Assembly: GCA_031273735.1 (NCBI GenBank)
Contig: JAISRI010000077.1
Coordinates: forward strand, 1 to 16,744
Direction: 5' to 3'
Length of the DNA: 16,744 bases
Source of the DNA: Helicobacteraceae bacterium
GTDB lineage: Bacteria; Campylobacterota; Campylobacteria; Campylobacterales; SZUA-545
Shown here in pieces: positions 7,677 to 15,386 of the stretch. A program made the translations under genes and the position numbers. Within the stretch, counting starts at the first letter, position 1, and each line of letters starts with the position of its first letter. Below the pieces are notes generated by a model. That model was not told the origin of the DNA. It did no database searches and was given only the letters and a program-made list of their open reading frames with translations.

Positions 7677-8736
7677 AGTAGCTTTAATTACGGGCGTTAC
7701 GGGACAAGACGGCGCTTATCTTTCCGAGTTTTTGCTCGATAAAGGCTATATCGTTCATGGAATCAAGCGAAGAACTAGTTTGTTTAATACCGCGAGAATC
7801 GATCATCTTATGCATGATCAACACGAAAAAAACGTTCGTTTTTTCTTACATCACGGCGATATGACGGATAGCTCTAGCCTTTCGCATATTATTCAAAAAA
7901 CGCAACCAGACGAGATTTATAACTTAGCCGCGCAAAGCCACGTCGCGGTGAGTTTTGAGGAACCCGAATATACCGCCAATTCCGACGCGCTAGGCGCGCT
8001 TCGCCTACTAGAGGCGATCCGTATGCTTGGTTTGGAAAAAAAGACGCGTTTTTATCAGGCTTCTACAAGCGAGCTTTACGGCTTGGCGCGCGAAATCCCG
8101 CAACGAGAAACCACGCCGTTTTACCCGCGTAGCCCATACGCCGTCGCTAAACTTTACGCCTATTGGATTACCGTTAATTACCGCGAGGCATACGGCATAT
8201 ACGCCTGCAACGGGATTTTATTTAATCACGAAAGCCCGATTCGCGGCGAAACCTTTGTTACGCGCAAGATCACGCGAGCGCTGGCGCGCATTAAACTCGG
8301 CGCGGCGGATTGTTTATATTTGGGCAACCTAAACGCAAAACGCGATTGGGGACACGCCCGAGACTACGTCGAGATGATGTGGCTTATGTTGCAACAAGAA
8401 AAGCCCGAAGATTTCGCGATCGCTACGGGAGAGCAATACAGCGTGCGCGAGTTTGTTGAGGCGGCGGCAAAAGAGCTTGGCATAACGATTCGTTGGCGCG
8501 GCGAGGGCGAGGACGAAAAAGGTTACGATCAAAGCGATCGCATTATCGTGGCGGTCGATCCGCGCTATTTTCGCCCCGCCGAAGTGGAAACGTTGCTTGG
8601 AGACGCGGCGAAAGCGCGGCATAAATTGGGTTGGAAGGCAAAAACCAGCTTTAACGATCTAGTTAAAGAGATGGTCGCGGCGGATTTGCGAGAGGCAAAA
8701 AATGAAGCGCTAATAAATACGGGAGGCGAACGATGA
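7669..8736 (+). CDS. gmd: GDP-mannose 4,6-dehydratase
   Basis: 355 aa. GMD performs the first step of GDP-L-fucose synthesis, dehydrating GDP-D-mannose to the 4-keto-6-deoxy sugar that Fcl then uses. Signatures: GVTGQDGAYL at 9-18, GIKRRTSLFNTARIDHL at 31-47, NLAAQSHVAVSFEEP, the catalytic set T133 and E135 (STSELYG) with Y157 and K161 (YAVAK), and FNHESP with RGETFVTRKI. Its stop overlaps the next gene's ATG (ATGA). Products of this pathway are also precursors of other deoxyhexoses such as D-rhamnose, so fucose is the likely but not the only fate. Intact. Confidence 0.97.
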   Translation: MAKVALITGVTGQDGAYLSEFLLDKGYIVHGIKRRTSLFNTARIDHLMHDQHEKNVRFFLHHGDMTDSSSLSHIIQKTQPDEIYNLAAQSHVAVSFEEPEYTANSDALGALRLLEAIRMLGLEKKTRFYQASTSELYGLAREIPQRETTPFYPRSPYAVAKLYAYWITVNYREAYGIYACNGILFNHESPIRGETFVTRKITRALARIKLGAADCLYLGNLNAKRDWGHARDYVEMMWLMLQQEKPEDFAIATGEQYSVREFVEAAAKELGITIRWRGEGEDEKGYDQSDRIIVAVDPRYFRPAEVETLLGDAAKARHKLGWKAKTSFNDLVKEMVAADLREAKNEALINTGGER

Positions 8737-9319
8737 AATTACATTTGGGTTGCGGCAAGCGGTATATTCAGGGCTTTACGCATATAGACGCTGTGGATTA
8801 TCCGCATGTCGATCACGTTAGTCAAATCGACGTTTTACCATATATCGCGGATAATAGCGTCGATCTGATCTACGCCTGCCACGTTTTGGAGCATTTCAAA
8901 CGTAGCGACGTCGCGCGGGTTCTTACGGAGTGGAAGCGCGTATTAAAACCAAACGGCATTTTACGACTCGCGGCGCCAAACTTTGCGGCGGTATGCGAGG
9001 TCTATCAAAAATACGGCAGATTGGACTTGGTAATCGGCTTAATTTTTGGACGGCAGGACTATCTATACAACATTCACTACAACCTTTTTGACTATCCCTC
9101 GCTTGTTAAACTCCTCAAGGAGGTTGGCTTTATTGGGGGGGGGGGGGGGAGCAAGATTGGCGTTATGATTGGCGCGAAACCGAACATGCGCAAATCGACG
9201 ACTATTCGCAGGCTTATATCCCGCATATGGACAAGGATAACGGCATTTTAGTCAGCTTGAATGTGGAGGCGCAAAAAACCCGCCGTATAAAGCGTCGTAA
9301 ATCCAAATTAAAAAGTTAA
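8733..9319 (+). pseudogene. SAM-dependent methyltransferase, probably phase-variable, out of frame at a G15 tract
   Basis: Starts with ATGA overlapping the gmd stop and a GGGAGG Shine-Dalgarno. Residues 1-134 form a class I SAM methyltransferase: motif I LHLGCGKRY at 3-11, HIDAVDY, acidic NSVDLIYACHVLEHF, VLKPNGILRLAAPNF. At 9135-9149 fifteen G encode five glycines. As written, the frame then yields an unrelated tail and stops at 9251 (172 aa). With 16 or 13 G, reading continues as WRETEHAQIDDYSQAYIPHM and NGILVSLNVEAQK and ends at 9319 (195 or 194 aa), a tail typical of methyltransferases in sugar clusters. With 14 G it stops after a few codons. The operon position suggests it methylates a surface sugar. 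The substrate is unknown. Confidence 0.85.
9135..9149. repeat. Homopolymer G15 inside the methyltransferase gene
   Basis: Fifteen consecutive G within the coding part of the sugar-operon methyltransferase. It starts exactly at codon 135 and separates the N-terminal domain from a C-terminus that is intact in the frame shifted by one base. This is the classical layout of a coding-region phase-variation tract. Confidence 0.95.
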
Positions 9320-9353
9320 CGTATTTGCCAAAAACGCCCTTAGCGCGACAAAA

Positions 9354-9457
9354 CCTACATAGAGTTATTCCCGCTTACGAAAAGTTCGCAGGAAGCTACT
9401 GCTCCGCATTGCGAGCGTCGGCTTTGCCGCCGCTTCGCGGAACGACGGCGATGTAGG
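9354..9457. repeat. 104-bp element with 7-bp terminal inverted repeats and an internal hairpin
   Basis: The intergenic stretch between the methyltransferase tail and clpB is bounded by CCTACAT (9354-9360) and ATGTAGG (9451-9457), a perfect inverted pair. Inside, about 9410-9437, GCGAGCGTCGGC-TTT-GCCGCCGCTTCGC folds into a strong hairpin with one bulge and one mismatch. The segment GCATTGCGAGCG recalls the palindromic repeats spread in many bacterial genomes. It could be a REP/MITE-like element, or serve as a barrier between the converging transcripts. There is no T-run as in an intrinsic terminator. Confidence 0.4.
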
Positions 9458-9471
9458 ATTTGCGTGAAAAG

Positions 9472-12039
9472 TTAGGCGATTTGAGCGACTATTTCGCCGT
9501 TTTCAAGATCGAAACGCGCAGTCGATCCCGCCGCTAGTTCGCCTCGCAAAATCAGCTCGCTTAGTCGATTTTCAACTAGCCGATCGACGGCGCGGCGCAA
9601 AGGACGCGCTCCAAAATCGGGATCGAAGCCGCTTTGCGCGATCGCTCTTTTTGCTTCGTCGCTAAACTCTAGCGCGATCTCTTTTGCGCTAAGGCGCAAT
9701 CGCAAGTCGTCGATTGTATTGTCTAAAATCCCCAAAATATGATCGAACTCTAGCGGATTAAAGACGACAATATCGTCTAGTCGGTTAAGAAACTCAGGGC
9801 GAAAATTGGCGCGTAAAGCCTTCCAGATAGCCTCCTCTTTGGCTTTTTCGTCTTTGATTTCAGCGATCTCGGCGCTTGCTAGATTGGAAGTCAAGATAAC
9901 GATCGTATTCTTGAAGTCGACGGTTACGCCCTTGTTGTCCGTCAGCCGCCCATCGTCTAAAACCTGCAAAAGCATATTAAAAACGTCGGGGTGCGCCTTT
10001 TCGATCTCGTCAAATAAGACGACGCTATAAGGCTTTCTTCGGACGGCTTCCGTCAGCTGCCCGCCTTCCTCGTAGCCCACATAGCCCGGCGGCGCGCCTA
10101 CCAAACGGCTTGCGCTATGCTTTTCCATATATTCGCTCATATCGAAGCGCAAAAGGGCGCGAGAGCTATCAAACAAAAACCGCGCCAAAGTTTTCGCCGT
10201 TTCGGTTTTGCCTACCCCCGTTGGTCCCAAAAAAAGGAAGCTACCGATCGGGCGCGTTTCGTCGCTTAATCCCGCCTTGCTTCTTTTGATTACCGCGCTT
10301 ACCGCGTCGATCGCTTTTTTCTGCCCTATCACGCTTTTGCTAAGTTCCGCGCCCACGTTCAAAAACTTATCGCGCTCGCTTTGTAGCATCTTTTTTACGG
10401 GAATACTCGTCCATTTGCTCACGATCGCGGCGATCGCATCTTCATCGACGCCATTTTTAAGCAACGCTCCCTGTTCGTCGATCGATTTTTGTTTTTCGTT
10501 TAGCGCCAAAAGCTCCTTTTTAAGCGCGGGAATCTTGCCGTATTCAATTTCTGCAACCTTGCTAAAGTCGCTATCGCGTTTGGCAAGTTCGGCTTCTCGC
10601 TTTAGCTCCTCCTCTTTGATTTTCAAAGCCGCGATCGAATCGAAAACCTTTTTTTCATTTTCAAAACGCGCCTGAAGCGATCGCGCCCTCTCGTCCGTAT
10701 CGCCAAGCTCCTTTTCTATTTGCTCGAGACGCGCTTTGTTTTTATCATTTTTCTCCATTTTAAGCGCTTCTAGCTCTATTCGTAGCCGCGCTTGCTCCCG
10801 CCTAGCGCGATCGAGTTCGGCGGGCGCGGATTCTATCTGAAGTTTTAGCTCGCTTGCCGCCTCGTCGATCAGGTCGATCGCCTTATCGGGCAAAAACCGA
10901 TCGGTTATATAACGATCGCTTAAACGAACCGCCGCAACAAGCGCCTTATCCTCGATCGTTACGTTGTGGTGCGCCTCTAGCCGCTCTTTCAACCCGCGCA
11001 TAATCGCGAGCGCTTCCGCCGCGCTAGGTTCGCCGACCATTATGGGCTGAAAGCGCCTTTGCATAGCGGCGTCTTTTTCAAAGTACTTGCGATACTCTTT
11101 TAACGTCGTCGCGCCGATACATCGCAATTCGCCCCTTGATAGCGCGGGTTTTAGCAGGTTTGCCGCGTCCATACTTCCTTCGCCGGCGCCCGCGCCTATA
11201 ATCGTGTGGATTTCGTCGATAAAAAGGATAATGTTTTCGTCTTTTTGAACTTCGCCGATCGCCGCTTTTAGGCGCTCCTCAAACTCGCCGCGATATTTCG
11301 CGCCCGCGATCAACGCGCCTAGGTCAAGCGCGATTAAGCGTTTATTCAAGAGACTTGTCGGCACGTCGCGCTTAACGATACGTTCCGCGAGCGCCTCGAC
11401 AATCGCCGTTTTGCCCACGCCCGGATCGCCTAGAAGTATCGGGTTGTTTTTGGTTTTGCGCAACAAAATCTGCATCATTCTGCCGATCTCCTCGTCGCGC
11501 CCAATCACGGGATCAAGTTTGTTTTCGCGGGCTTTAGCGGTCAGATCGACGCCGTATTTTTCAAGCGCTTCGTTGGTCTCTTCGGCGTTTTGCGTTTCGA
11601 TCTTTTTGCCGCCGCGCATAGCCTCGATCGTCTTGACAAACTCGGAAAGATCGAGGTATTTTGAAAGGATCGGCTTGAAGCGATCGGCGCAGGATAAGAA
11701 AAACGTATCGACGGCGATGAAGCGATCGCCAAGCGCTTGCGCTTTTGCCTCCGCCTTTTGAAAAGCGTCCGTCAATTCCCGCGAGATTTTGATATGCTCC
11801 TTGCTAACCGACGACGCGGTTGGCAGACGCGCGGCTTCTGATTTAACCTCAAGCTCGATCGGGGCGCGTTCGACGTTCATTTTGTTTAGCGCTTGGTTGA
11901 TCAGCGAATTTGTCGTGGTTAGTTGCGCCCATAACAGGTGCAAAGGCGCGACTTCGGGATTTTTCGCAAACAAGGCTAAACTTACGGCGCTATCGAGCGT
12001 TTCGCGCAGTTGATTGGTCAATTTTTCAAAGAGTTCCAT
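9472..12039 (-). CDS. clpB: ATP-dependent disaggregase ClpB
   Basis: 855 aa from the ATG at 12039, chosen because GGAG lies 9 nt upstream and the resulting MELFEKLTNQLRETLDSAVS matches Helicobacter-type ClpB starts; an in-frame TTG at 12054 would add five residues. ClpB is a hexameric Hsp100 that works with DnaK to pull proteins out of aggregates. In order: N-domain (1-145); AAA1 with Walker A GDPGVGKT (about 204-211), pore loop KYRGEF and Walker B ILFIDEIH (about 271-278); a long coiled-coil M-domain (about 400-525), which marks ClpB rather than ClpA or ClpC; AAA2 with Walker A GPTGVGKT (about 605-612), pore loop GYVGY and Walker B VVLFDEIEKAH; and a C-terminal domain with FGARPLRRAVDR. Intact. 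Regulation is probably by the HAIR-like promoter listed separately. Confidence 0.97.
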   Translation of the reverse strand: MELFEKLTNQLRETLDSAVSLALFAKNPEVAPLHLLWAQLTTTNSLINQALNKMNVERAPIELEVKSEAARLPTASSVSKEHIKISRELTDAFQKAEAKAQALGDRFIAVDTFFLSCADRFKPILSKYLDLSEFVKTIEAMRGGKKIETQNAEETNEALEKYGVDLTAKARENKLDPVIGRDEEIGRMMQILLRKTKNNPILLGDPGVGKTAIVEALAERIVKRDVPTSLLNKRLIALDLGALIAGAKYRGEFEERLKAAIGEVQKDENIILFIDEIHTIIGAGAGEGSMDAANLLKPALSRGELRCIGATTLKEYRKYFEKDAAMQRRFQPIMVGEPSAAEALAIMRGLKERLEAHHNVTIEDKALVAAVRLSDRYITDRFLPDKAIDLIDEAASELKLQIESAPAELDRARREQARLRIELEALKMEKNDKNKARLEQIEKELGDTDERARSLQARFENEKKVFDSIAALKIKEEELKREAELAKRDSDFSKVAEIEYGKIPALKKELLALNEKQKSIDEQGALLKNGVDEDAIAAIVSKWTSIPVKKMLQSERDKFLNVGAELSKSVIGQKKAIDAVSAVIKRSKAGLSDETRPIGSFLFLGPTGVGKTETAKTLARFLFDSSRALLRFDMSEYMEKHSASRLVGAPPGYVGYEEGGQLTEAVRRKPYSVVLFDEIEKAHPDVFNMLLQVLDDGRLTDNKGVTVDFKNTIVILTSNLASAEIAEIKDEKAKEEAIWKALRANFRPEFLNRLDDIVVFNPLEFDHILGILDNTIDDLRLRLSAKEIALEFSDEAKRAIAQSGFDPDFGARPLRRAVDRLVENRLSELILRGELAAGSTARFDLENGEIVAQIA

Positions 12040-12070
12040 TTGGTTTTGCTCCAAACTTTAGTTTCGCGCC

Positions 12071-12100
12071 ATCATACAACTTTAGTCTATCATTGTCAAG
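12071..12100 (-). promoter_or_regulatory. clpB promoter (TTGACA-17-TATGAT) with overlapping HAIR-like HspR operator
   Basis: Reading leftward: -35 TTGACA (12099-12094), a 17-bp spacer and -10 TATGAT (12076-12071), placing the start near 12064, about 25 nt before the clpB ATG. Overlapping it, CTTGACA-N7-ACTAAAG (12100-12080) matches the HAIR consensus CTTGAGT-N7-ACTCAAG at 11 of 14 positions. HspR represses clpB and dnaK loci through such sites in actinobacteria and in Helicobacter and Campylobacter. The promoter is strong on sequence; the operator is inferred. Confidence 0.7.
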
Positions 12101-12228
12101 TTTTTGTCCAACTCCATAACCTTTGGCGGTCGGGTTGGTTTTGAACTGAATATTCTACAGAAGTTTTCAAACCTAAGCCGCGACGGGGTATTTTGTATAC
12201 ATTTTATATGGCGCAATAGGCGCTCCAT
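12082..12228 (-). CDS. Possible small protein, 48 aa, overlapping the clpB promoter
   Basis: ATG at 12228 with AAGAGG 8 nt upstream; the frame reads MERLLRHIKCIQNTPSRLRF...FSSKPTRPPKVMELDKNLTMID and stops at 12082. The C-terminal part is encoded by the very bases that form the clpB -35 and HAIR-like site. It lies between the 341-aa unknown gene and clpB, on their strand. I cannot name a family, and the wording may reflect a dispersed repeat rather than a gene. Low confidence. Confidence 0.25.
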   Translation of the reverse strand: MERLLRHIKCIQNTPSRLRFENFCRIFSSKPTRPPKVMELDKNLTMID

Positions 12229-12266
12229 CGCGTTTGCCTCTTACCTCTTTTCAACTTTGTAGCGCG

Positions 12267-13292
12267 TTATAACGCTTTAGCGCTTTTGGCAAATTTATGT
12301 TCTCTATACTCGCTTAAGCGCCTATCGATAATATCCGCTACTATTTTCAGGTTTTCAAAGCTATATTCTATCTTATGCAACTCTCTAAGCTCATCGTCGT
12401 GATCATTTATATCCTTATCTTTCAAAAAAACGCCCTCAAAATCATTTCTGTAGCTAATGTAATATGGCGGCATATTGTTGATATATTTATGAAGAAAATC
12501 CCAATCTACTCCTAAAAAATCGCGTTTTGAAACATAACTTTTATCGGCAAAATACCGCGCGATAAACTCCGCAACGCCAATTTCTCCCGCTTTCAACTTA
12601 GCCGTATCCGTATCTGCCGCTTCCAATTTAAGAAAGCCGTTTTTTACCGCCCAATATATAAAGAAAATGTTCTGTTTTTTGAAAGTCGCATAACTCAAAA
12701 GGCTGTTTTGCTCCAAGCGCGGCATACTTGCTTTTATATCCAAACCAAGTATATATAGGATCGTTTCGTAAGAGAGCGGATCATACAGAGTTATAAGCGG
12801 ATTATCCTCTATGATACTTAGCCAAATTTCGCACACTTTGCTTATCTCGTTGTCTAGATGATAAAAAATCTGAAATTCTATATCCTGCTCATAAGGTATC
12901 CTCCAACTACGTTGCCGCGCTAAGTATTCATTTAGTATCGGCTCGCCAAATTTCTCTTTTAACTCCTCGTAAGTAGAACCGAAACTAACATTATGCGGAT
13001 AGTCGTTTTTCGCGTTATTCTGAAAATGAACGTTTGTCAATATAGGAACATACGCGCCTTTGCGCTCGGCTTGCTCTACCTTATATTTATCGTTATAGAC
13101 CTCGACGCCAAACAGCAACTCTATACCGGGCTTTTTCCCTACAAGCCAAAAACTACGCTCTCCTGCGCGATTGGTTATAGTATCTTTTTTGGGATATTTG
13201 ATTCCTATCGTCTCTAACAAATCCTTGATCTCTTCGCTACGAATAGGCTTTCCGATCGTCTCCGCTAATTCGCTTAATGTAATCGCGCCCAT
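12267..13292 (-). CDS. Unrecognised 341-aa protein in the tRNA-Leu island; possibly immunity- or defence-related
   Basis: ATG with a strong AAGGAG 5-6 nt upstream. It appears soluble: no signal peptide or membrane segment. The N-terminus (1-45) looks like a short helical module (LSELAETIGKPIRSEEIKDL). Residues about 45-165 alternate strands and charged loops, with VSFGSTYEELKEKFGEP and SWRIPYEQDIEFQIFYHLD. Around 205-275 a region (FFIYWAVKNGFLKLE...AGEIGVAEFIARYFADKSYVS) loosely recalls DUF7832-type domains often seen in immunity-like genes; this is recall, not a search. No catalytic motif is evident. It follows the DUF262 gene by 58 bp on the same strand, so the two may be co-transcribed. 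Its first 35 codons are duplicated beside the tRNA. No GCGATCGC octamers occur in it. Confidence 0.85.
   Translation of the reverse strand: MGAITLSELAETIGKPIRSEEIKDLLETIGIKYPKKDTITNRAGERSFWLVGKKPGIELLFGVEVYNDKYKVEQAERKGAYVPILTNVHFQNNAKNDYPHNVSFGSTYEELKEKFGEPILNEYLARQRSWRIPYEQDIEFQIFYHLDNEISKVCEIWLSIIEDNPLITLYDPLSYETILYILGLDIKASMPRLEQNSLLSYATFKKQNIFFIYWAVKNGFLKLEAADTDTAKLKAGEIGVAEFIARYFADKSYVSKRDFLGVDWDFLHKYINNMPPYYISYRNDFEGVFLKDKDINDHDDELRELHKIEYSFENLKIVADIIDRRLSEYREHKFAKSAKAL
13186..13292. repeat. Direct repeat, copy 1 (5' end of the 341-aa gene)
   Basis: This 107-bp segment recurs at 15406-15512, exactly 2220 bp away, in the same orientation. By eye the two differ at 6 positions (about 94% identity). 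It covers the first 35-36 codons, and similarity fades just upstream of the start codon. The pair brackets the DUF262 gene. Confidence 0.95.
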
Positions 13293-13350
13293 ATTATCTC
13301 CTTAAATGATGACGCGGTATTCTATAATTTTTGAATTAAGTCCGCATTTT

Positions 13351-15078
13351 TTATTTATTCAGTAGACTCCACTTTTTGATAACAAAATCAACGATTTTTT
13401 TCTTGCGTTCAGTAATTTCATTTTCTTTCCATACTTTTCTAGTTTCTAGAACATTTTTTACTTCCGCATGGGAATAAAAATCTTTATCAAAAAGCGCAAT
13501 TCTATCTACGGGATTATGGTTTCTTTTTTCTGAATTATCTCCCCGACCCATAAGCATTAAATTCCCAATATTATTTAAGTAATCGCGTTCAAATTTTTTA
13601 GTATATTTAGTAAAATCTGGCGATTGGGGCGTTATATGATCAATAGTATTTTCCAAATTCCTTTTCTCATATTTATTTATATAATCAACTGGACGTAAAA
13701 GACGGTAACGCTTTTGTTCGCGTAAATGATTTTCGTATTTCCAAAAAATATATTTTATCCCACTCCAATAATGATATTTATGATTTTCAAAATAATCTTT
13801 ACAACTACTGTTAAAATTCCACCACTGTTGAAAACCGTTTTTAGAATATTCTTTTAATTCACTTTCCAAACTTTTTATATCTCCTTGATAATTTCTTGCA
13901 ACATAAGGTAATCTATTGGTGCGATAATCCGCCGTTCTATATGTCAACTTGAATAATATATTTTCCACAATTTCAGCCGCATTAATAATGGCTTTCTCAT
14001 CGTCCTTATGAAAATGATATAATTTGATTAATAACGGCATTGTGTTTTGGGCGTCAAGGATCAAAATGTCTGCTATTGCATTATTTGTTTCATATTTTTT
14101 TATAATTACTTCAATCAAAGAAAATGTTTCTTTCAATGTATGCACAAAATCTTTTATCCATTTTTCCTTGCCATTATTATCATCAATCTTTGCAATTGCA
14201 GATTTTACATTGTCCAACGGATTTCCGCCGACTGATAAATACGCTGTACTGTGGAATCCTAAAACCCTGTCTTCATCAAATGATATTTTTTCTGTTTGTC
14301 TGTAAATATCGGAAAATTCAAGCTCAATATTTTTTATTAAGTTTTCCGGATCGCCGTCTTCGGAGACGGCATATACCTTATGCATAAGGTATGCTTTGAG
14401 TTTTTCTAAAGTAGTTAAGTCCTTGCCGCGATCATTTTGAAGTGCAAATATCTGTGTCGCCTGCACTTTATCATTAATTCTGAATGTTGTTATAACGGCG
14501 TCGTCTATAACTTTTTTCCATGATAAAATATCCGTTATTGACATCTCTTTACTTACAAACAAATTTTCAAAAGCTTCCTTTGCTCTAGCAATTCTATGAG
14601 TTGAAGCCGAATCGTAAACATTGGATGTATTATTATTATCAAAAATTAAATTTTCAAAAAAAGGATTATCATAAGAAACGGTTGAGAATTTATATGTCTT
14701 ACCTATTTTGATGTAATTTTCACTAATTTGCCTTAATTCAATTTTTTTACCTTTTTCATCAAGTATTTCACCTAACTCCTTCTCCATTTTTTCAAGCTTG
14801 CGGATAAGGCAACTAAAAAATATTACAACTGTGGTAAGACGTTGTTGACCGTCAATTACCCAATATTTGTTTTCGCTATTCTTATCCCTTTCAAAAAGGA
14901 AATGCCCCAAGAAATACTTTTTATTGGGATTTTGTTCCTTTATATCTGCAATAAATTGCTCAATTTGTTTTTTATCCTTATCATATTCCCATGAATATGC
15001 GCGCTGGTATGAAGGGATTGCAAATTGAATACCCTCCTCTTGAAAAAGTTCCTTAATCGTTGTCGTTTTATCTTCCAT
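13351..15078 (-). CDS. DUF262/DUF1524 protein, GmrSD-like nuclease (anti-phage type)
   Basis: 575 aa from the ATG at 15078, which has AAGGAG 6 nt upstream; an in-frame TTG at 15084 would overlap that spacing. The N-terminal DUF262 domain (ParB/Srx-like) shows IPSYQRAYSW (21-30), FLGHFLFE (57-64), VIDGQQRLTT (74-83) and QNDRGKDLT (214-222). The C-terminal DUF1524 domain has the HNH-like IDHITPQ (479-485), YLNNIGNLMLM (500-510) and NSEKRN. This GmrS-GmrD fusion architecture belongs to nucleotide-dependent, often modification-dependent nucleases and related phage-defence proteins; the actual target here is unknown. The gene is strikingly AT-rich, uses AAA, TTT and ATT heavily and lacks the octamer GCGATCGC, indicating transfer. 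Flanked by the 107-bp direct repeats. Confidence 0.92.
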   Translation of the reverse strand: MEDKTTTIKELFQEEGIQFAIPSYQRAYSWEYDKDKKQIEQFIADIKEQNPNKKYFLGHFLFERDKNSENKYWVIDGQQRLTTVVIFFSCLIRKLEKMEKELGEILDEKGKKIELRQISENYIKIGKTYKFSTVSYDNPFFENLIFDNNNTSNVYDSASTHRIARAKEAFENLFVSKEMSITDILSWKKVIDDAVITTFRINDKVQATQIFALQNDRGKDLTTLEKLKAYLMHKVYAVSEDGDPENLIKNIELEFSDIYRQTEKISFDEDRVLGFHSTAYLSVGGNPLDNVKSAIAKIDDNNGKEKWIKDFVHTLKETFSLIEVIIKKYETNNAIADILILDAQNTMPLLIKLYHFHKDDEKAIINAAEIVENILFKLTYRTADYRTNRLPYVARNYQGDIKSLESELKEYSKNGFQQWWNFNSSCKDYFENHKYHYWSGIKYIFWKYENHLREQKRYRLLRPVDYINKYEKRNLENTIDHITPQSPDFTKYTKKFERDYLNNIGNLMLMGRGDNSEKRNHNPVDRIALFDKDFYSHAEVKNVLETRKVWKENEITERKKKIVDFVIKKWSLLNK

Positions 15079-15123
15079 GTCCAACTCCTTTGTTATATCG
15101 TATGTTTTATTGAAATATTGCCG

Positions 15124-15300
15124 TCAATTGTTTTGCAAAATATCGCATAACGTTTTGTCCGTAATTAACATTTGGGCGGACATATAGGGGCGACAATCTG
15201 TCACTATATAAGCGGCACCCACACCCTCTGCGCTATTCGATCCGCCAAGATACCCGCTGTCTCCGTCCATAGGCAGAAACCAAAAAATATCCAAGCTCAC
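15124..15300 (-). pseudogene. Decayed fragment resembling the N-terminus of alkanesulfonate monooxygenase (SsuD-like)
   Basis: On the minus strand a GTG at 15300 opens VSLDIFWFLPMDGDSGYLGGSN, close to the N-terminus of flavin-dependent alkanesulfonate monooxygenases (pattern LxIFWFLPTHGDGRYLG). After about 22 residues the similarity is lost and the frame ends at 15124 after 58 codons, against about 380 in the family. A faint continuation (QIVAP) seems to lie in another frame. It occupies much of the gap between the DUF262 gene and the truncated copy of the 341-aa gene. I take it as a gene remnant. The match is from memory. Confidence 0.4.
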
Positions 15301-15386
15301 AATGCGCCTCTCAAACGAGATTGTTCTAATTGCTTCGTTGCCTACTCCGTTTGAAAAATGAAAGCGTAATAGTAGCTAAAGAATTC

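Noticed and set aside
10208..10675. 155-aa plus-strand frame inside clpB
   Set aside because: It is a Ser/Leu-rich antisense shadow of the clpB M-domain and AAA2 region. clpB itself is intact and canonical.
12264..12275. 12-bp palindrome GCGTTATAACGC at the end of the 341-aa gene
   Set aside because: It is too short, has no T-run and overlaps the stop codon. It could be part of a terminator, but nothing else supports this.
13293..13350. Possible second attachment-like copy of the tRNA 3' end (TGATGACGCGGT versus TGGTGCGGTC)
   Set aside because: The similarity upstream of the 341-aa gene is short and gapped, too weak to call an attachment site.
15172..15354. 60-aa plus-strand frame (TTG start) beside the tRNA
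   Set aside because: It lies opposite the SsuD-like remnant, starts with TTG and has no ribosome site. The minus strand gives a recognisable motif.
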